Source of the DNA: Ruminococcus sp.
Lineage (GTDB): Bacteria > Bacillota > Clostridia > Oscillospirales > Acutalibacteraceae
Direction of reading: 5' to 3'
Assembly: GCA_022510985.1 (NCBI GenBank)
Contig: JAFLSL010000006.1
Location: 1-14,083 of the forward strand
DNA length: 14,083 nucleotides
Below, one piece after another: positions 1 through 4,725 of the stretch (positions within the stretch are counted from its first letter, which is position 1; every line of letters begins with the position of its first letter). The translations under genes and the position numbers were made by a program. The notes beneath the pieces were generated by a model. The model ran no database searches, had not been told where the DNA came from, and saw only the letters and a program-made list of their open reading frames with translations.

Positions 1-863
1 CAACGGGCGACGGAATTGCACTTGCCCATATGCTCGGAGCAGAAATTAAGCACCTTTCGCGAATTCAATTCCACCCGACAGCTTTTGCCGCAGAAAATGA
101 AAGAGAACGCTTTTTAATCTCCGAGGCTGTCCGCGGCGAAGGTGCGGTTTACTTAAACTGCAAGGGCGAAAGATTCCTTTTTAAATATGATGAAAGGGGC
201 GAGCTTGCCCCGAGAGACGTTGTATCAAACGCCGTAATCCGTGAAGCAATCGAAACTGACAGCGAAAAGTTTTATCTTGACATCACCTCAAAGGACGCTG
301 ACTTTATCAAGCAAAGGTTCCCGATGATATACAGCCGCTGCCTTGAGGAAGGGATTGATATGACTAAGGATAAAATCCCCGTATTCCCCTGCCAGCATTA
401 TCTTATGGGCGGTATTCAGGTTTACGATACGGCTCAGACCACCGTCGAGGGACTTTACGCCGCGGGAGAATGCACCCACACCGGAGTTCACGGAGCAAAC
501 CGACTTGCAAGTAACTCGCTTTTGGAGGCACTCGTCTACTCAAGAAGTGCGGCTGAAAATATGATGGGCAAAATCGAAAAATTCGGAAGAAATCAGCTCG
601 GAGAAGCACCGAAACTTCCAAGCACAAAAGGCAACAAGCTCCCGACAGGAATTCGCACAGAAATCAGAAGAATTATGCAGGACACCTACTTCGTACTTCC
701 TAAACCCGAGAAAGATCAGGAAAGCTTTATAGAGGTTGACAAAATCTTAAACAAGCTTATAACAGGTAACTACGAGCTTTCGATTGATTTTGTGGAGGCT
801 CGCTCAATCGCGATTATCGCGGGAATTATACTTGATGAACTGAAAGAGGGAATTAACCTATGA
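1..863 (+). CDS. nadB: L-aspartate oxidase NadB, C-terminal part (5' end outside window)
   Basis: FAD-dependent flavoprotein that oxidises L-aspartate to iminoaspartate, the first step of de novo NAD synthesis. The frame is open from the window edge: codons from position 3 read TGDGIALAH before the first internal Met at 30, so the true start lies upstream. Visible family motifs of the succinate dehydrogenase/fumarate reductase flavoprotein group are TGDGIA and QFHPTAF, then SEAVRGEGA, the conserved APRDVV arginine region, QHYLMGGI, and the NadB-typical GVHGANRLASNSLLEAL near visible residues 160-175. Only about 110 residues follow that last motif, so the C-terminal helical domain looks shorter than in E. 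coli NadB (from memory). The stop overlaps the nadC start (ATGA, 860-863), which implies translational coupling. nadA would be expected upstream but is not in view. Identity is secure; motif GVHGANRLASNS favours NadB over FrdA/SdhA. Confidence 0.95.
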   Translation, partial: TGDGIALAHMLGAEIKHLSRIQFHPTAFAAENERERFLISEAVRGEGAVYLNCKGERFLFKYDERGELAPRDVVSNAVIREAIETDSEKFYLDITSKDADFIKQRFPMIYSRCLEEGIDMTKDKIPVFPCQHYLMGGIQVYDTAQTTVEGLYAAGECTHTGVHGANRLASNSLLEALVYSRSAAENMMGKIEKFGRNQLGEAPKLPSTKGNKLPTGIRTEIRRIMQDTYFVLPKPEKDQESFIEVDKILNKLITGNYELSIDFVEARSIAIIAGIILDELKEGINL

Positions 864-1699
864 TGTTAAATAAGATTTATATTGACAGACTTATAGAAAA
901 CGCTCTGCTTGAGGATATTAACTATGTTGACGCGGCGACCGATTATCTCATACCCGATAACCAGCAGAATTCGGCACAGTTTATCGCCAAAGCTGACGGA
1001 GTTTTAGCTGGAATTGATGTTGCACTTCGAGTTTTTGAAATTCTTCAGCCCGATTTCAAGGCAGAGGTTTTCAAAAATGACGGCGACATTCTTAAAAAGG
1101 GCGATGTAATCGCTAAGATAAGCGGTAATACCAAGACGCTTTTAAAGGGTGAGAGAACAGCTTTAAATCTACTTCAGCATATGAGCGGAGTTGCAACGGC
1201 TACCAATAAAGCGGTTAAGCTTATTGAAGGTACTAACGCATCAATCGCCGACACAAGAAAAACTCTCCCCGGACTTCGCCCCGTTGAAAAATATGCCGTA
1301 ACCGTAGGCGGCGGAAAAAACCACCGCTACAATCTCTCGGACTGTGCAATGCTTAAGGACAATCACGTTGACGCAGGCGGCGGAATTACAAACGCCGTAA
1401 AAGCCCTTAAAGAAAAACTCGGACATACTGTTAAAATTGAGCTTGAGGTTCGTAATCTTGACGAGCTTAAAGAGGCTTTGGACGCTGACGTAGATATCAT
1501 TATGCTAGACAATATGAACTGTGAGGATATGAAAAAAGCGGTTGAAATAACCGCCGGAAAAGCAAAGCTCGAAGCATCCGGCGGTATAACCGACGAAACT
1601 ATCCGAAATGTTGCCGAAACGGGAGTTGACATAATCTCTATGGGAGCAATTACCCATTCGGTTAAGGCTTTCGACATTTCTCTTAAAATTATAAAATAG
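860..1699 (+). CDS. nadC: Quinolinate phosphoribosyltransferase (decarboxylating) NadC
   Basis: Converts quinolinate and PRPP to nicotinate mononucleotide, CO2 and PPi, the third step of de novo NAD synthesis, in the cytoplasm. The protein has 279 residues, the usual family length. Motifs seen are GERTALNLLQHMSG (97-110), DTRKTLPGLR (131-140), KDNH (166-169), IIMLDNM, EASGGI and DIISMGAIT, which are the active-site strands of the type II PRTase barrel. Two adjacent ATGs (860 and 863) are possible starts; the first overlaps the nadB stop and is preceded by GAGG within the end of nadB. The gene is the last of the nad operon in view. No nad-specific terminator is seen before the next promoter, so transcripts may continue into the TPP riboswitch and end at its hairpin. 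Confidence 0.97.
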   Translation: MMLNKIYIDRLIENALLEDINYVDAATDYLIPDNQQNSAQFIAKADGVLAGIDVALRVFEILQPDFKAEVFKNDGDILKKGDVIAKISGNTKTLLKGERTALNLLQHMSGVATATNKAVKLIEGTNASIADTRKTLPGLRPVEKYAVTVGGGKNHRYNLSDCAMLKDNHVDAGGGITNAVKALKEKLGHTVKIELEVRNLDELKEALDADVDIIMLDNMNCEDMKKAVEITAGKAKLEASGGITDETIRNVAETGVDIISMGAITHSVKAFDISLKIIK

Positions 1700-1728
1700 T
1701 TGACAGAAAAAGAAAATTGTAGTAATCT
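1700..1728 (+). promoter_or_regulatory. Putative sigma-A promoter for the riboswitch-thiT unit
   Basis: A perfect TTGACA (1700-1705) begins immediately after the nadC stop codon. With a 17-nt spacer the -10 would be TAATCT (1723-1728), only a fair match. Nearby TATAGT (1728-1733) and TACAAT (1734-1739) match better but are badly spaced. Transcription starting near 1735 would place the 5' end just before the riboswitch, which supports the assignment. Confidence 0.5.
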
Positions 1729-1740
1729 ATAGTTACAATA

Positions 1741-1832
1741 AAACACTGGGGGGCTGCTAAAGCGGCTGAGATAAAGGTGTGACCTTTGACCCATAACCTG
1801 ATGCGGATAATGCCGACGTAGGAAGCTTGTTT
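1741..1832 (+). promoter_or_regulatory. TPP riboswitch (THI element)
   Basis: A cis-acting RNA that binds thiamine pyrophosphate. Core conserved blocks are present in order: GGGG run (1748-1752), GCTGAGA (1765-1771), AACCTGAT (1795-1802), and GGATAATGCCGACGTAGG (1805-1822). The closing P1 helix can be drawn from ACA and CT (1743-1747) to AG and TGT (1824-1830) with a two-base bulge. It sits upstream of thiT with a strong intrinsic terminator between, so the expected logic is termination when TPP is high. I could not find a convincing antiterminator pairing by eye. Confidence 0.95.
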
Positions 1833-1848
1833 ATATATTGTTTATATA
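1827..1848 (+). repeat. Perfect 11-bp tandem repeat at riboswitch exit
   Basis: TTGTTTATATA occurs twice head to tail (1827-1837 and 1838-1848). The first copy supplies the 3' strand of the riboswitch P1 helix (TGTTT, 1828-1832). The second copy lies in the linker before the terminator and could offer an alternative P1 partner. Confidence 0.9.
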
Positions 1849-1866
1849 ATTAATTACTGTTTACAC

Positions 1867-1900
1867 GGCACTATGCATCTGCATAGTGCCTTTTTATTTT
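1867..1900 (+). terminator. Intrinsic terminator controlled by the TPP riboswitch
   Basis: A 10-bp perfect stem GGCACTATGC / GCATAGTGCC with loop ATCT (1867-1890) is followed by TTTTTATTTT (1891-1900). It ends 27 nt before the thiT start codon, the classic arrangement for riboswitch-controlled attenuation. Confidence 0.93.
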
Positions 1901-1927
1901 ATTAAAAGGTTAAAAGGAGTAATGGAA

Positions 1928-2746
1928 ATGAAGAAAAAAAGAGTTTTAATGCTTACCGAAACTGCTATTTTAATTGCACTTGCCACAGTTTTAAGTATGG
2001 TTAAGCTGTTCGACCTGCCGTACGGCGGAAGTATTACCGCGTTCAGTATGGTTCCTATTATGGTTGTCGCTTTCAGATACGGCACAAAATGGGGCTTGCT
2101 CGCAGGTTTTGTAAACAGTCTTATCCAGCTTTTACTCGGAGCAAACAACCTATCCTACGCTACCTCCCCCGCTGCAGCTGTAGCAATTATTATGTTTGAC
2201 TATGTTCTTGCGTTCTCGTTCATCGGACTTGCGGGAGTTTTCTCTAAGGTAATAAAGGACAAGCCGATTTCAGCAGTTGCAGGTGCAACATTAGTATGTG
2301 CTATCCGCTATATTTCCCACGTTATTTCGGGTTGTACGGTATGGGCAGGAATTTCAATTCCGACAACTGCGGCTCTTCTGTATTCTTTAAGCTACAACGC
2401 TACATATATGATTCCCGAAACTATCATCAGCGTTGCTGTAGCATATTGGCTTTGCAGCTCTCTCGACTTTACAACCGACACAATTTCAAGAGCAAAAAAG
2501 ACAACTTCTTCCGCTTTAACTGCGGCACTCTCATCAATCAGCGTTCTTTCAATCGCTGTTGCTGTTATTGTTGACGCCGTTATGGTATTCAGTCCTCTAC
2601 AGAATGCCGAAAGCGGCGAGCTGGATTTCAGCCTTATTTCAAACGTAAATCTTCCGTTAATCGGAATTGTTTCTGCTGTGGGTGTAGTTCTCTGCATCGT
2701 TTTTGCAGTAGTTGCAAAACTCACTAAGAAGAAAACTAACGCGTAA
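1928..2746 (+). CDS. thiT: Energy-coupled thiamine transporter ThiT (S component) with C-terminal membrane extension
   Basis: Substrate-binding membrane subunit of an ECF transporter for thiamine; it would work with EcfA/A'/T proteins encoded elsewhere. I choose ATG 1928 (272 aa): AGGAG at 1915-1919 is 8 nt upstream, whereas ATG 1922 is only 2 nt away and in-frame upstream codons run into the terminator. The ThiT signature YGGSITAFSMVP (32-43) is clear. H131, W139, Y152 and N157 have the same spacing as the thiamine-contacting His125, Trp133, Tyr146 and Asn151 of L. lactis ThiT (recalled from literature); Asp91 may stand where that protein has Glu84. The family usually ends near 180-200 residues. 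Here about 75 residues follow, with two further hydrophobic segments (about 200-222 and 243-265) and a Lys-rich tail. The TPP riboswitch upstream independently supports thiamine as substrate. Confidence 0.93.
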   Translation: MKKKRVLMLTETAILIALATVLSMVKLFDLPYGGSITAFSMVPIMVVAFRYGTKWGLLAGFVNSLIQLLLGANNLSYATSPAAAVAIIMFDYVLAFSFIGLAGVFSKVIKDKPISAVAGATLVCAIRYISHVISGCTVWAGISIPTTAALLYSLSYNATYMIPETIISVAVAYWLCSSLDFTTDTISRAKKTTSSALTAALSSISVLSIAVAVIVDAVMVFSPLQNAESGELDFSLISNVNLPLIGIVSAVGVVLCIVFAVVAKLTKKKTNA

Positions 2747-2772
2747 TTCAGCTAAAATATTTTAATAAAACT

Positions 2773-2810
2773 GCCCCGATTTTGCTTTTGCAATATCGGG
2801 GCTATTTTTA
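2773..2810 (+). terminator. Intrinsic terminator after thiT
   Basis: GCCCCGAT (2773-2780) pairs with ATCGGGGC (2795-2802). Beyond one T-T mismatch, TTGC/GCAA (2782-2785/2790-2793) extends the stem around a TTTT loop. It is followed by TATTTTTA. Confidence 0.92.
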
Positions 2811-2818
2811 TAAGCTGA

Positions 2819-2847
2819 TTTACTTTTCAGGCATAATATGCTAAAAT
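2819..2847 (+). promoter_or_regulatory. Putative extended -10 promoter for the acetyltransferase gene
   Basis: TTTACT (2819-2824), 17-nt spacer, then TAAAAT (2842-2847) preceded by TG one base away (2839-2840), i.e. an extended -10 TGCTAAAAT. The predicted start near 2854 would leave a leader of only about 10 nt before the ATG. Confidence 0.55.
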
Positions 2848-2863
2848 ATTTTCGGTGATAATT

Positions 2864-3484
2864 ATGACAGAAAAAGAAAGAATGTTAAGCGGAAAGCTTT
2901 ATAATGCTCTTGACAGCGAGCTGAGAAAAGATATGCGTGACTGCAAATACAAGCTTAGCAAATTTAACAATATGCTTATGGACGAAACAGCTGAACGTAC
3001 AGAAACTCTTCGTGAAATTCTCGGCGGTTCGGGGGAATGGCTCTATATTGAACCGCCGTTTTACTGCGACTACGGAAAAAATATTTTTGTCGGCGACAGT
3101 TTTTACGCAAATTATAATCTGCATATTTTGGACTGTGCAAGGGTAACTATCGGAAATAATGTTTTAATCGGTCCGATGTGCGGAATATATACTGCAGGAC
3201 ATCCGATAGACTCTGAGGTAAGAAACACGGGACTTGAATTTTCTAAGGAAATTAAAATCGGCGACAATGTATGGATTGGCGGAAATGTTACAATAAACCC
3301 CGGTGTAACTATCGGAAGTAATGTTGTTATCGGTTCAGGCTCTGTGGTCACTTCAGACATTCCCGACAACTGCATCGCTTTCGGAAACCCGTGCAAAGTG
3401 CATAGAGAAATTACCGATGACGATAAAAAATACTGGAAAGAAGAGCATAGAAAATATATCGAAGAAATTGAAAACAATAATTGA
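2864..3484 (+). CDS. Maltose/galactoside-type sugar O-acetyltransferase (LacA/Maa family)
   Basis: A left-handed beta-helix hexapeptide acetyltransferase that transfers acetyl from acetyl-CoA to a sugar hydroxyl, probably in the cytoplasm; the natural acceptor cannot be told. The 206-residue length fits Maa/LacA. Residues 1-55 form the helical Mac domain (start MTEKERMLSGKLYNA). From about 62 the hexapeptide repeats follow (VTIGNNVLIG, IKIGDNVWIG, VTIGSNVVIG), with the catalytic-type His in TAGHP at H113 and the family end motif AFGNPCKV (172-179). Start choice: ATG 2864 is preferred over in-frame GTG 2855 because GGTGAT (2854-2859), which pairs with the 3' end of 16S rRNA, overlaps that GTG. 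The gene stands alone between a terminator and the next promoter; its stop codon TGA (3482-3484) overlaps the downstream TTGACT. Confidence 0.92.
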   Translation: MTEKERMLSGKLYNALDSELRKDMRDCKYKLSKFNNMLMDETAERTETLREILGGSGEWLYIEPPFYCDYGKNIFVGDSFYANYNLHILDCARVTIGNNVLIGPMCGIYTAGHPIDSEVRNTGLEFSKEIKIGDNVWIGGNVTINPGVTIGSNVVIGSGSVVTSDIPDNCIAFGNPCKVHREITDDDKKYWKEEHRKYIEEIENNN

Positions 3485-3509
3485 CTTGCTTTTTTGGTAA
3501 AATTATTGT
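3481..3509 (+). promoter_or_regulatory. Putative promoter of the DUF1292 gene
   Basis: TTGACT (3481-3486) overlaps the acetyltransferase stop; a 17-nt spacer leads to TATTGT (3504-3509). Alternatively an extended -10 TGGTAAAAT lies at 3495-3503. Either gives a short leader before the ribosome binding site. Confidence 0.5.
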
Positions 3510-3537
3510 ACACTATACAAAACTAAGGAGGCAAACT

Positions 3538-3834
3538 ATGGCAGATTTTATAAATGAAAACACAAACGAAGAAGAGGTTATAATCATTGAACTAACCGAC
3601 GAGGACGGAGTCAGCACCGAGTTTGAGTATCTCGACACAATTCAGCTAGACGGCGACGAGTACGTTGTTCTTATTGAAAATGTTGAGGATGCCGAAGGCG
3701 TTATCGTACTCAGAATTGACTCGATTGACGACGAAACTGAAAACTACGTCGGAGTTGAGGACGAGGAAATTGTCGAAAAGGTTTACGAAATCTTTAAGAA
3801 AAACCATAAAGATGATTTCGAGTTTACTGATTGA
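3538..3834 (+). CDS. DUF1292 family acidic protein
   Basis: A 98-residue, strongly acidic protein of the DUF1292 family found across Firmicutes. Its biochemical role is not known to me, so no function is assigned. The body alternates short acidic beta-like strands (VIIIELTDEDG, EFEYLDTIQLDGDEYVVLI, VIVLRIDSI) and ends in a helix-like segment (DEEIVEKVYEIFKK) followed by an acidic tail. Start ATG 3538 is fixed by an ideal AAGGAGG (3525-3531) six bases upstream. An upstream in-frame start near 3481 would sit in the acetyltransferase stop region and lacks a ribosome binding site. In many clostridia this family lies near ruvX or mltG genes (from memory). Here it is monocistronic, with its own promoter and terminator. 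Confidence 0.88.
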   Translation: MADFINENTNEEEVIIIELTDEDGVSTEFEYLDTIQLDGDEYVVLIENVEDAEGVIVLRIDSIDDETENYVGVEDEEIVEKVYEIFKKNHKDDFEFTD

Positions 3835-3848
3835 TAATAAAAAAATAC

Positions 3849-3888
3849 AAAAGCTGTATCAGAACAGTTAGTTTTGATACAGCTTTTT
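3849..3888 (+). terminator. Intrinsic terminator after the DUF1292 gene
   Basis: AAAAGCTGTATCA (3849-3861) pairs perfectly over 13 bp with TGATACAGCTTTT (3875-3887). The T-run continues after it. The A-rich 5' arm makes it potentially bidirectional. Confidence 0.92.
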
Positions 3889-3913
3889 ATTTTGTTCTAT
3901 AATCTACAAATGA

Positions 3914-3942
3914 TTGCAATTAGTTAAATGATATGATAAAAT
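3914..3942 (+). promoter_or_regulatory. Promoter directly abutting the large inverted repeat
   Basis: TTGCAA (3914-3919), 17-nt spacer, TAAAAT (3937-3942) with TG at 3934-3935, giving an extended -10 TGATAAAAT. The predicted start (about 3949) falls at the first bases of the inverted repeat beginning at 3947, which is why I read the repeat as a transcript rather than a DNA-only element. Confidence 0.65.
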
Positions 3943-3946
3943 ATTC

Positions 3947-4131
3947 TTGCGACATTTTTTAATAATAATGCTTAATAACTTACTAATAATAGGTATGTGT
4001 TTTTACTTTGGTAAAAACGCATGCTCTTATACGCATACTTGTTATAGTAAGTTATTGTGTTATTAAAATGTGTCGCAACATTTAGAGCAATGTGTTTTTC
4101 GTGCGTAGCTCTAAGGGTTACGCACTTTTTT
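3947..4131 (+). ncRNA. Candidate structured RNA (about 185 nt) or leader, unknown family
   Basis: Positions 3947-4078 form one long imperfect hairpin. Paired segments from the outside in are: TTGCGACA/TGTCGCAA (3947-3954/4071-4078); TTTTAATAA/TTATTAAAA (3957-3965/4060-4068); an asymmetric internal loop (TAATGCTT, 3966-3973, versus GTG, 4057-4059); AATAACTTACTA/TAGTAAGTTATT (3974-3985/4045-4056); a G-U-containing stretch; GTATGTG/CGCATAC (3993-3999/4032-4038); and a tip hairpin TTTTTAC/GTAAAAA around TTTG (4000-4017). A second CGCATGC (4018-4024) competes for GTATGTG. A terminator follows at 4101-4131. With a promoter ending at 3942, this has the boundaries of an independent RNA gene. It could instead be an attenuator for the gene at 4149, or a MITE-like insertion; no target-site duplication is evident. 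The overall shape (long hairpin with an internal bubble) recalls 6S RNA, but I cannot match 6S consensus bases and do not call it that. Confidence 0.55.
4101..4131 (+). terminator. Intrinsic terminator closing the structured RNA
   Basis: GTGCGTA (4101-4107) pairs with TACGCAC (4119-4125), loop GCTCTAAGGGT, followed by six Ts (4126-4131). The loop begins with GCTCTA, complementary to the loop TAGAGC (4083-4088) of a small CATT/AATG hairpin just upstream. Confidence 0.88.
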
Positions 4132-4148
4132 GTTTTGGATAAAAAGTT

Positions 4149-4537
4149 ATGAAAAGAACAGTTAAAATTATTATCATTTCTATAATTTGTTTGTTATTGT
4201 GCGTTACTGTCCTGATTACGTATTGTAATAAGGATGTAATTAAAAGCTATTTTATTGCCAGCCCTACCGAGTCATATACTGTCAAAAAACAAAATCCGTT
4301 ACCGCTACCAAAAAAACAAAACCAAGTAAAAAGTCGACTAAAAATAAAACAAATTCTAAGGAAGAGATAAGTTTTACATATGTTTTAAATACTAACACTC
4401 GTCGTTTTCATTATGAAAGTTGCGGTTATGTGGATACAATTGCCAAACATAATATGGAAGTTTTTAAAGGAGAGCGGGATGAAAACAGTCCACCGGACTG
4501 TTTTTTAACGCCCTTTCGAGTCCCTTCCGGCTTTTAG
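4149..4537 (+). pseudogene. Frame-disrupted, truncated membrane-anchored protein with YVxNT-FH-C domain
   Basis: The first frame (ATG 4149, stop at 4370) encodes a basic start, one hydrophobic membrane segment (about residues 5-25) and a linker. The -1 frame then continues with a Lys/Ser/Thr-rich linker and a recognisable domain: YVLNTNTRRFHYESCGYV followed by NMEVFKGERDE. This resembles the small Cys/His domain at the C-terminus of secreted clostridial nucleases and metallo-beta-lactamase-like proteins, which normally ends in a GYxPCxxC segment (from memory). That end is absent: after GERDE the frame enters a terminator hairpin and a copied tRNA fragment, stopping at 4535-4537. Either a one-base loss in a poly-A tract broke the gene, or -1 slippage occurs at the in-frame heptamer A-AAA-AAA (4310-4316). 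The ribosome binding site is weak, and the gene lies just after a terminator. A decayed remnant is the likeliest reading. Confidence 0.65.
4482..4506 (+). terminator. Intrinsic terminator within the truncated gene end
   Basis: AAAACAGTCC (4482-4491) pairs with GGACTGTTTT (4495-4504) around loop ACC, with Ts continuing to 4506. It coincides with the point where the domain homology of the 4149 gene stops. The A-tract on the 5' side would allow function on both strands. Confidence 0.85.
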
Positions 4538-4604
4538 TGCTAATAGAAAACGGATAGTGCAAAGCACTATCCGTTTTCTATTGGCACGCCGGAAGGGACT
4601 CGAA
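4515..4604. repeat. Palindrome containing an inverted copy of the tRNA-Arg 3' end
   Basis: TTCGAGTCCCTTCCGGC (4515-4531, +) is an exact copy of the T-arm/acceptor 3' part of the tRNA-Arg encoded on the opposite strand (4588-4604). The homology continues through GTGC and AATAGAAAACGGATAGTGC (4542-4560), differing by a 5-nt TTTTA insertion (4532-4536) and one base. The two arms are separated by only AAA (4561-4563), so the tRNA end plus its trailer is present as an inverted duplication. Confidence 0.9.
4542..4582 (-). terminator. Terminator-like hairpin after tRNA-Arg
   Basis: A perfect 19-bp stem, AATAGAAAACGGATAGTGC (4542-4560) and its complement (4564-4582), with a 3-nt loop, starts right at the encoded CCA. 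Read on the minus strand the 3' arm carries TTTT (4546-4549) after CCG, so termination would occur inside the stem's distal part. It is symmetrical and could act in both directions. Confidence 0.7.
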
Positions 4605-4658
4605 CCCCCGATCTCACGGTTCGTAGCCGTGCACTCTATCCAGCTGAGCTACCGGCGC
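4582..4658 (-). tRNA. tRNA-Arg (anticodon ACG), CCA encoded
   Basis: The reverse complement folds as a cloverleaf: acceptor GCGCCGG against CCGGCGT (one G-T wobble at the end), a D-arm region with AGCTCAGCTGGATAGAG, anticodon stem CACGG/CCGTG around loop CTACGAA, and T-arm GGTTCGAGTCC. The anticodon ACG (genomic 4622-4624) reads CGN arginine codons, with A34 normally deaminated to inosine. Discriminator G is at 4585 and CCA is genomically encoded (4582-4584). It has its own promoter and lies downstream of the prfA-M18 operon in the same direction. Confidence 0.97.
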
Positions 4659-4665
4659 ATTTTTT

Positions 4666-4686
4666 CGGGCGGATTTTTTCCGCCCG
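4666..4686 (-). other. GC-rich hairpin between tRNA promoter and tRNA
   Basis: CGGGCGGA (4666-4673) pairs over 8 bp with TCCGCCCG (4679-4686) around five Ts. No T-run follows on either strand (minus strand continues AAAAAA), so it does not look like a terminator. Only transcripts reading in from the operon would contain the whole stem; the predicted tRNA start lies inside it. Confidence 0.6.
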
Positions 4687-4689
4687 TAT

Positions 4690-4718
4690 ATAATACCACT
4701 TTCCGAACTAAAATGCAA
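4690..4718 (-). promoter_or_regulatory. Promoter of tRNA-Arg
   Basis: On the minus strand TTGCAT (4713-4718), 17-nt spacer, TATTAT (4690-4695), with an extended -10 TG (TGGTATTAT). The predicted start is near 4683, about 25 nt before the mature tRNA. Confidence 0.7.
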
Positions 4719-4725
4719 GTGTTTT

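Noticed and set aside
1886..1927. Longer N-terminus for ThiT starting at 1886
   Set aside because: It would begin inside the riboswitch terminator hairpin and translate through the Shine-Dalgarno AGGAG at 1915-1919.
3968..4066. A 32-codon open frame (MLNNLLIIGMCFYF...) inside the long inverted repeat
   Set aside because: No ribosome binding site precedes it, it lies entirely within base-paired arms, and the hydrophobic/Cys composition follows from the repeat sequence. Better explained as RNA structure.
3947..4078. MITE or IS-derived element
   Set aside because: Terminal inverted repeats exist, but no target-site duplication is visible, the symmetry runs through the whole length rather than only the ends, and promoter and terminator positions fit an RNA. 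Kept as an alternative only.
4515..4604. Integrase attachment-site (attL/attR) pair at tRNA-Arg
   Set aside because: The duplicated tRNA end is inverted and only 56 bp away, whereas att duplications are direct repeats flanking an element; no integrase gene is in the window.
4666..4686. Terminator of the M18 operon
   Set aside because: The stem is GC-rich but followed by As on the minus strand and TATATAAT on the plus strand, so there is no U-tract in either direction.
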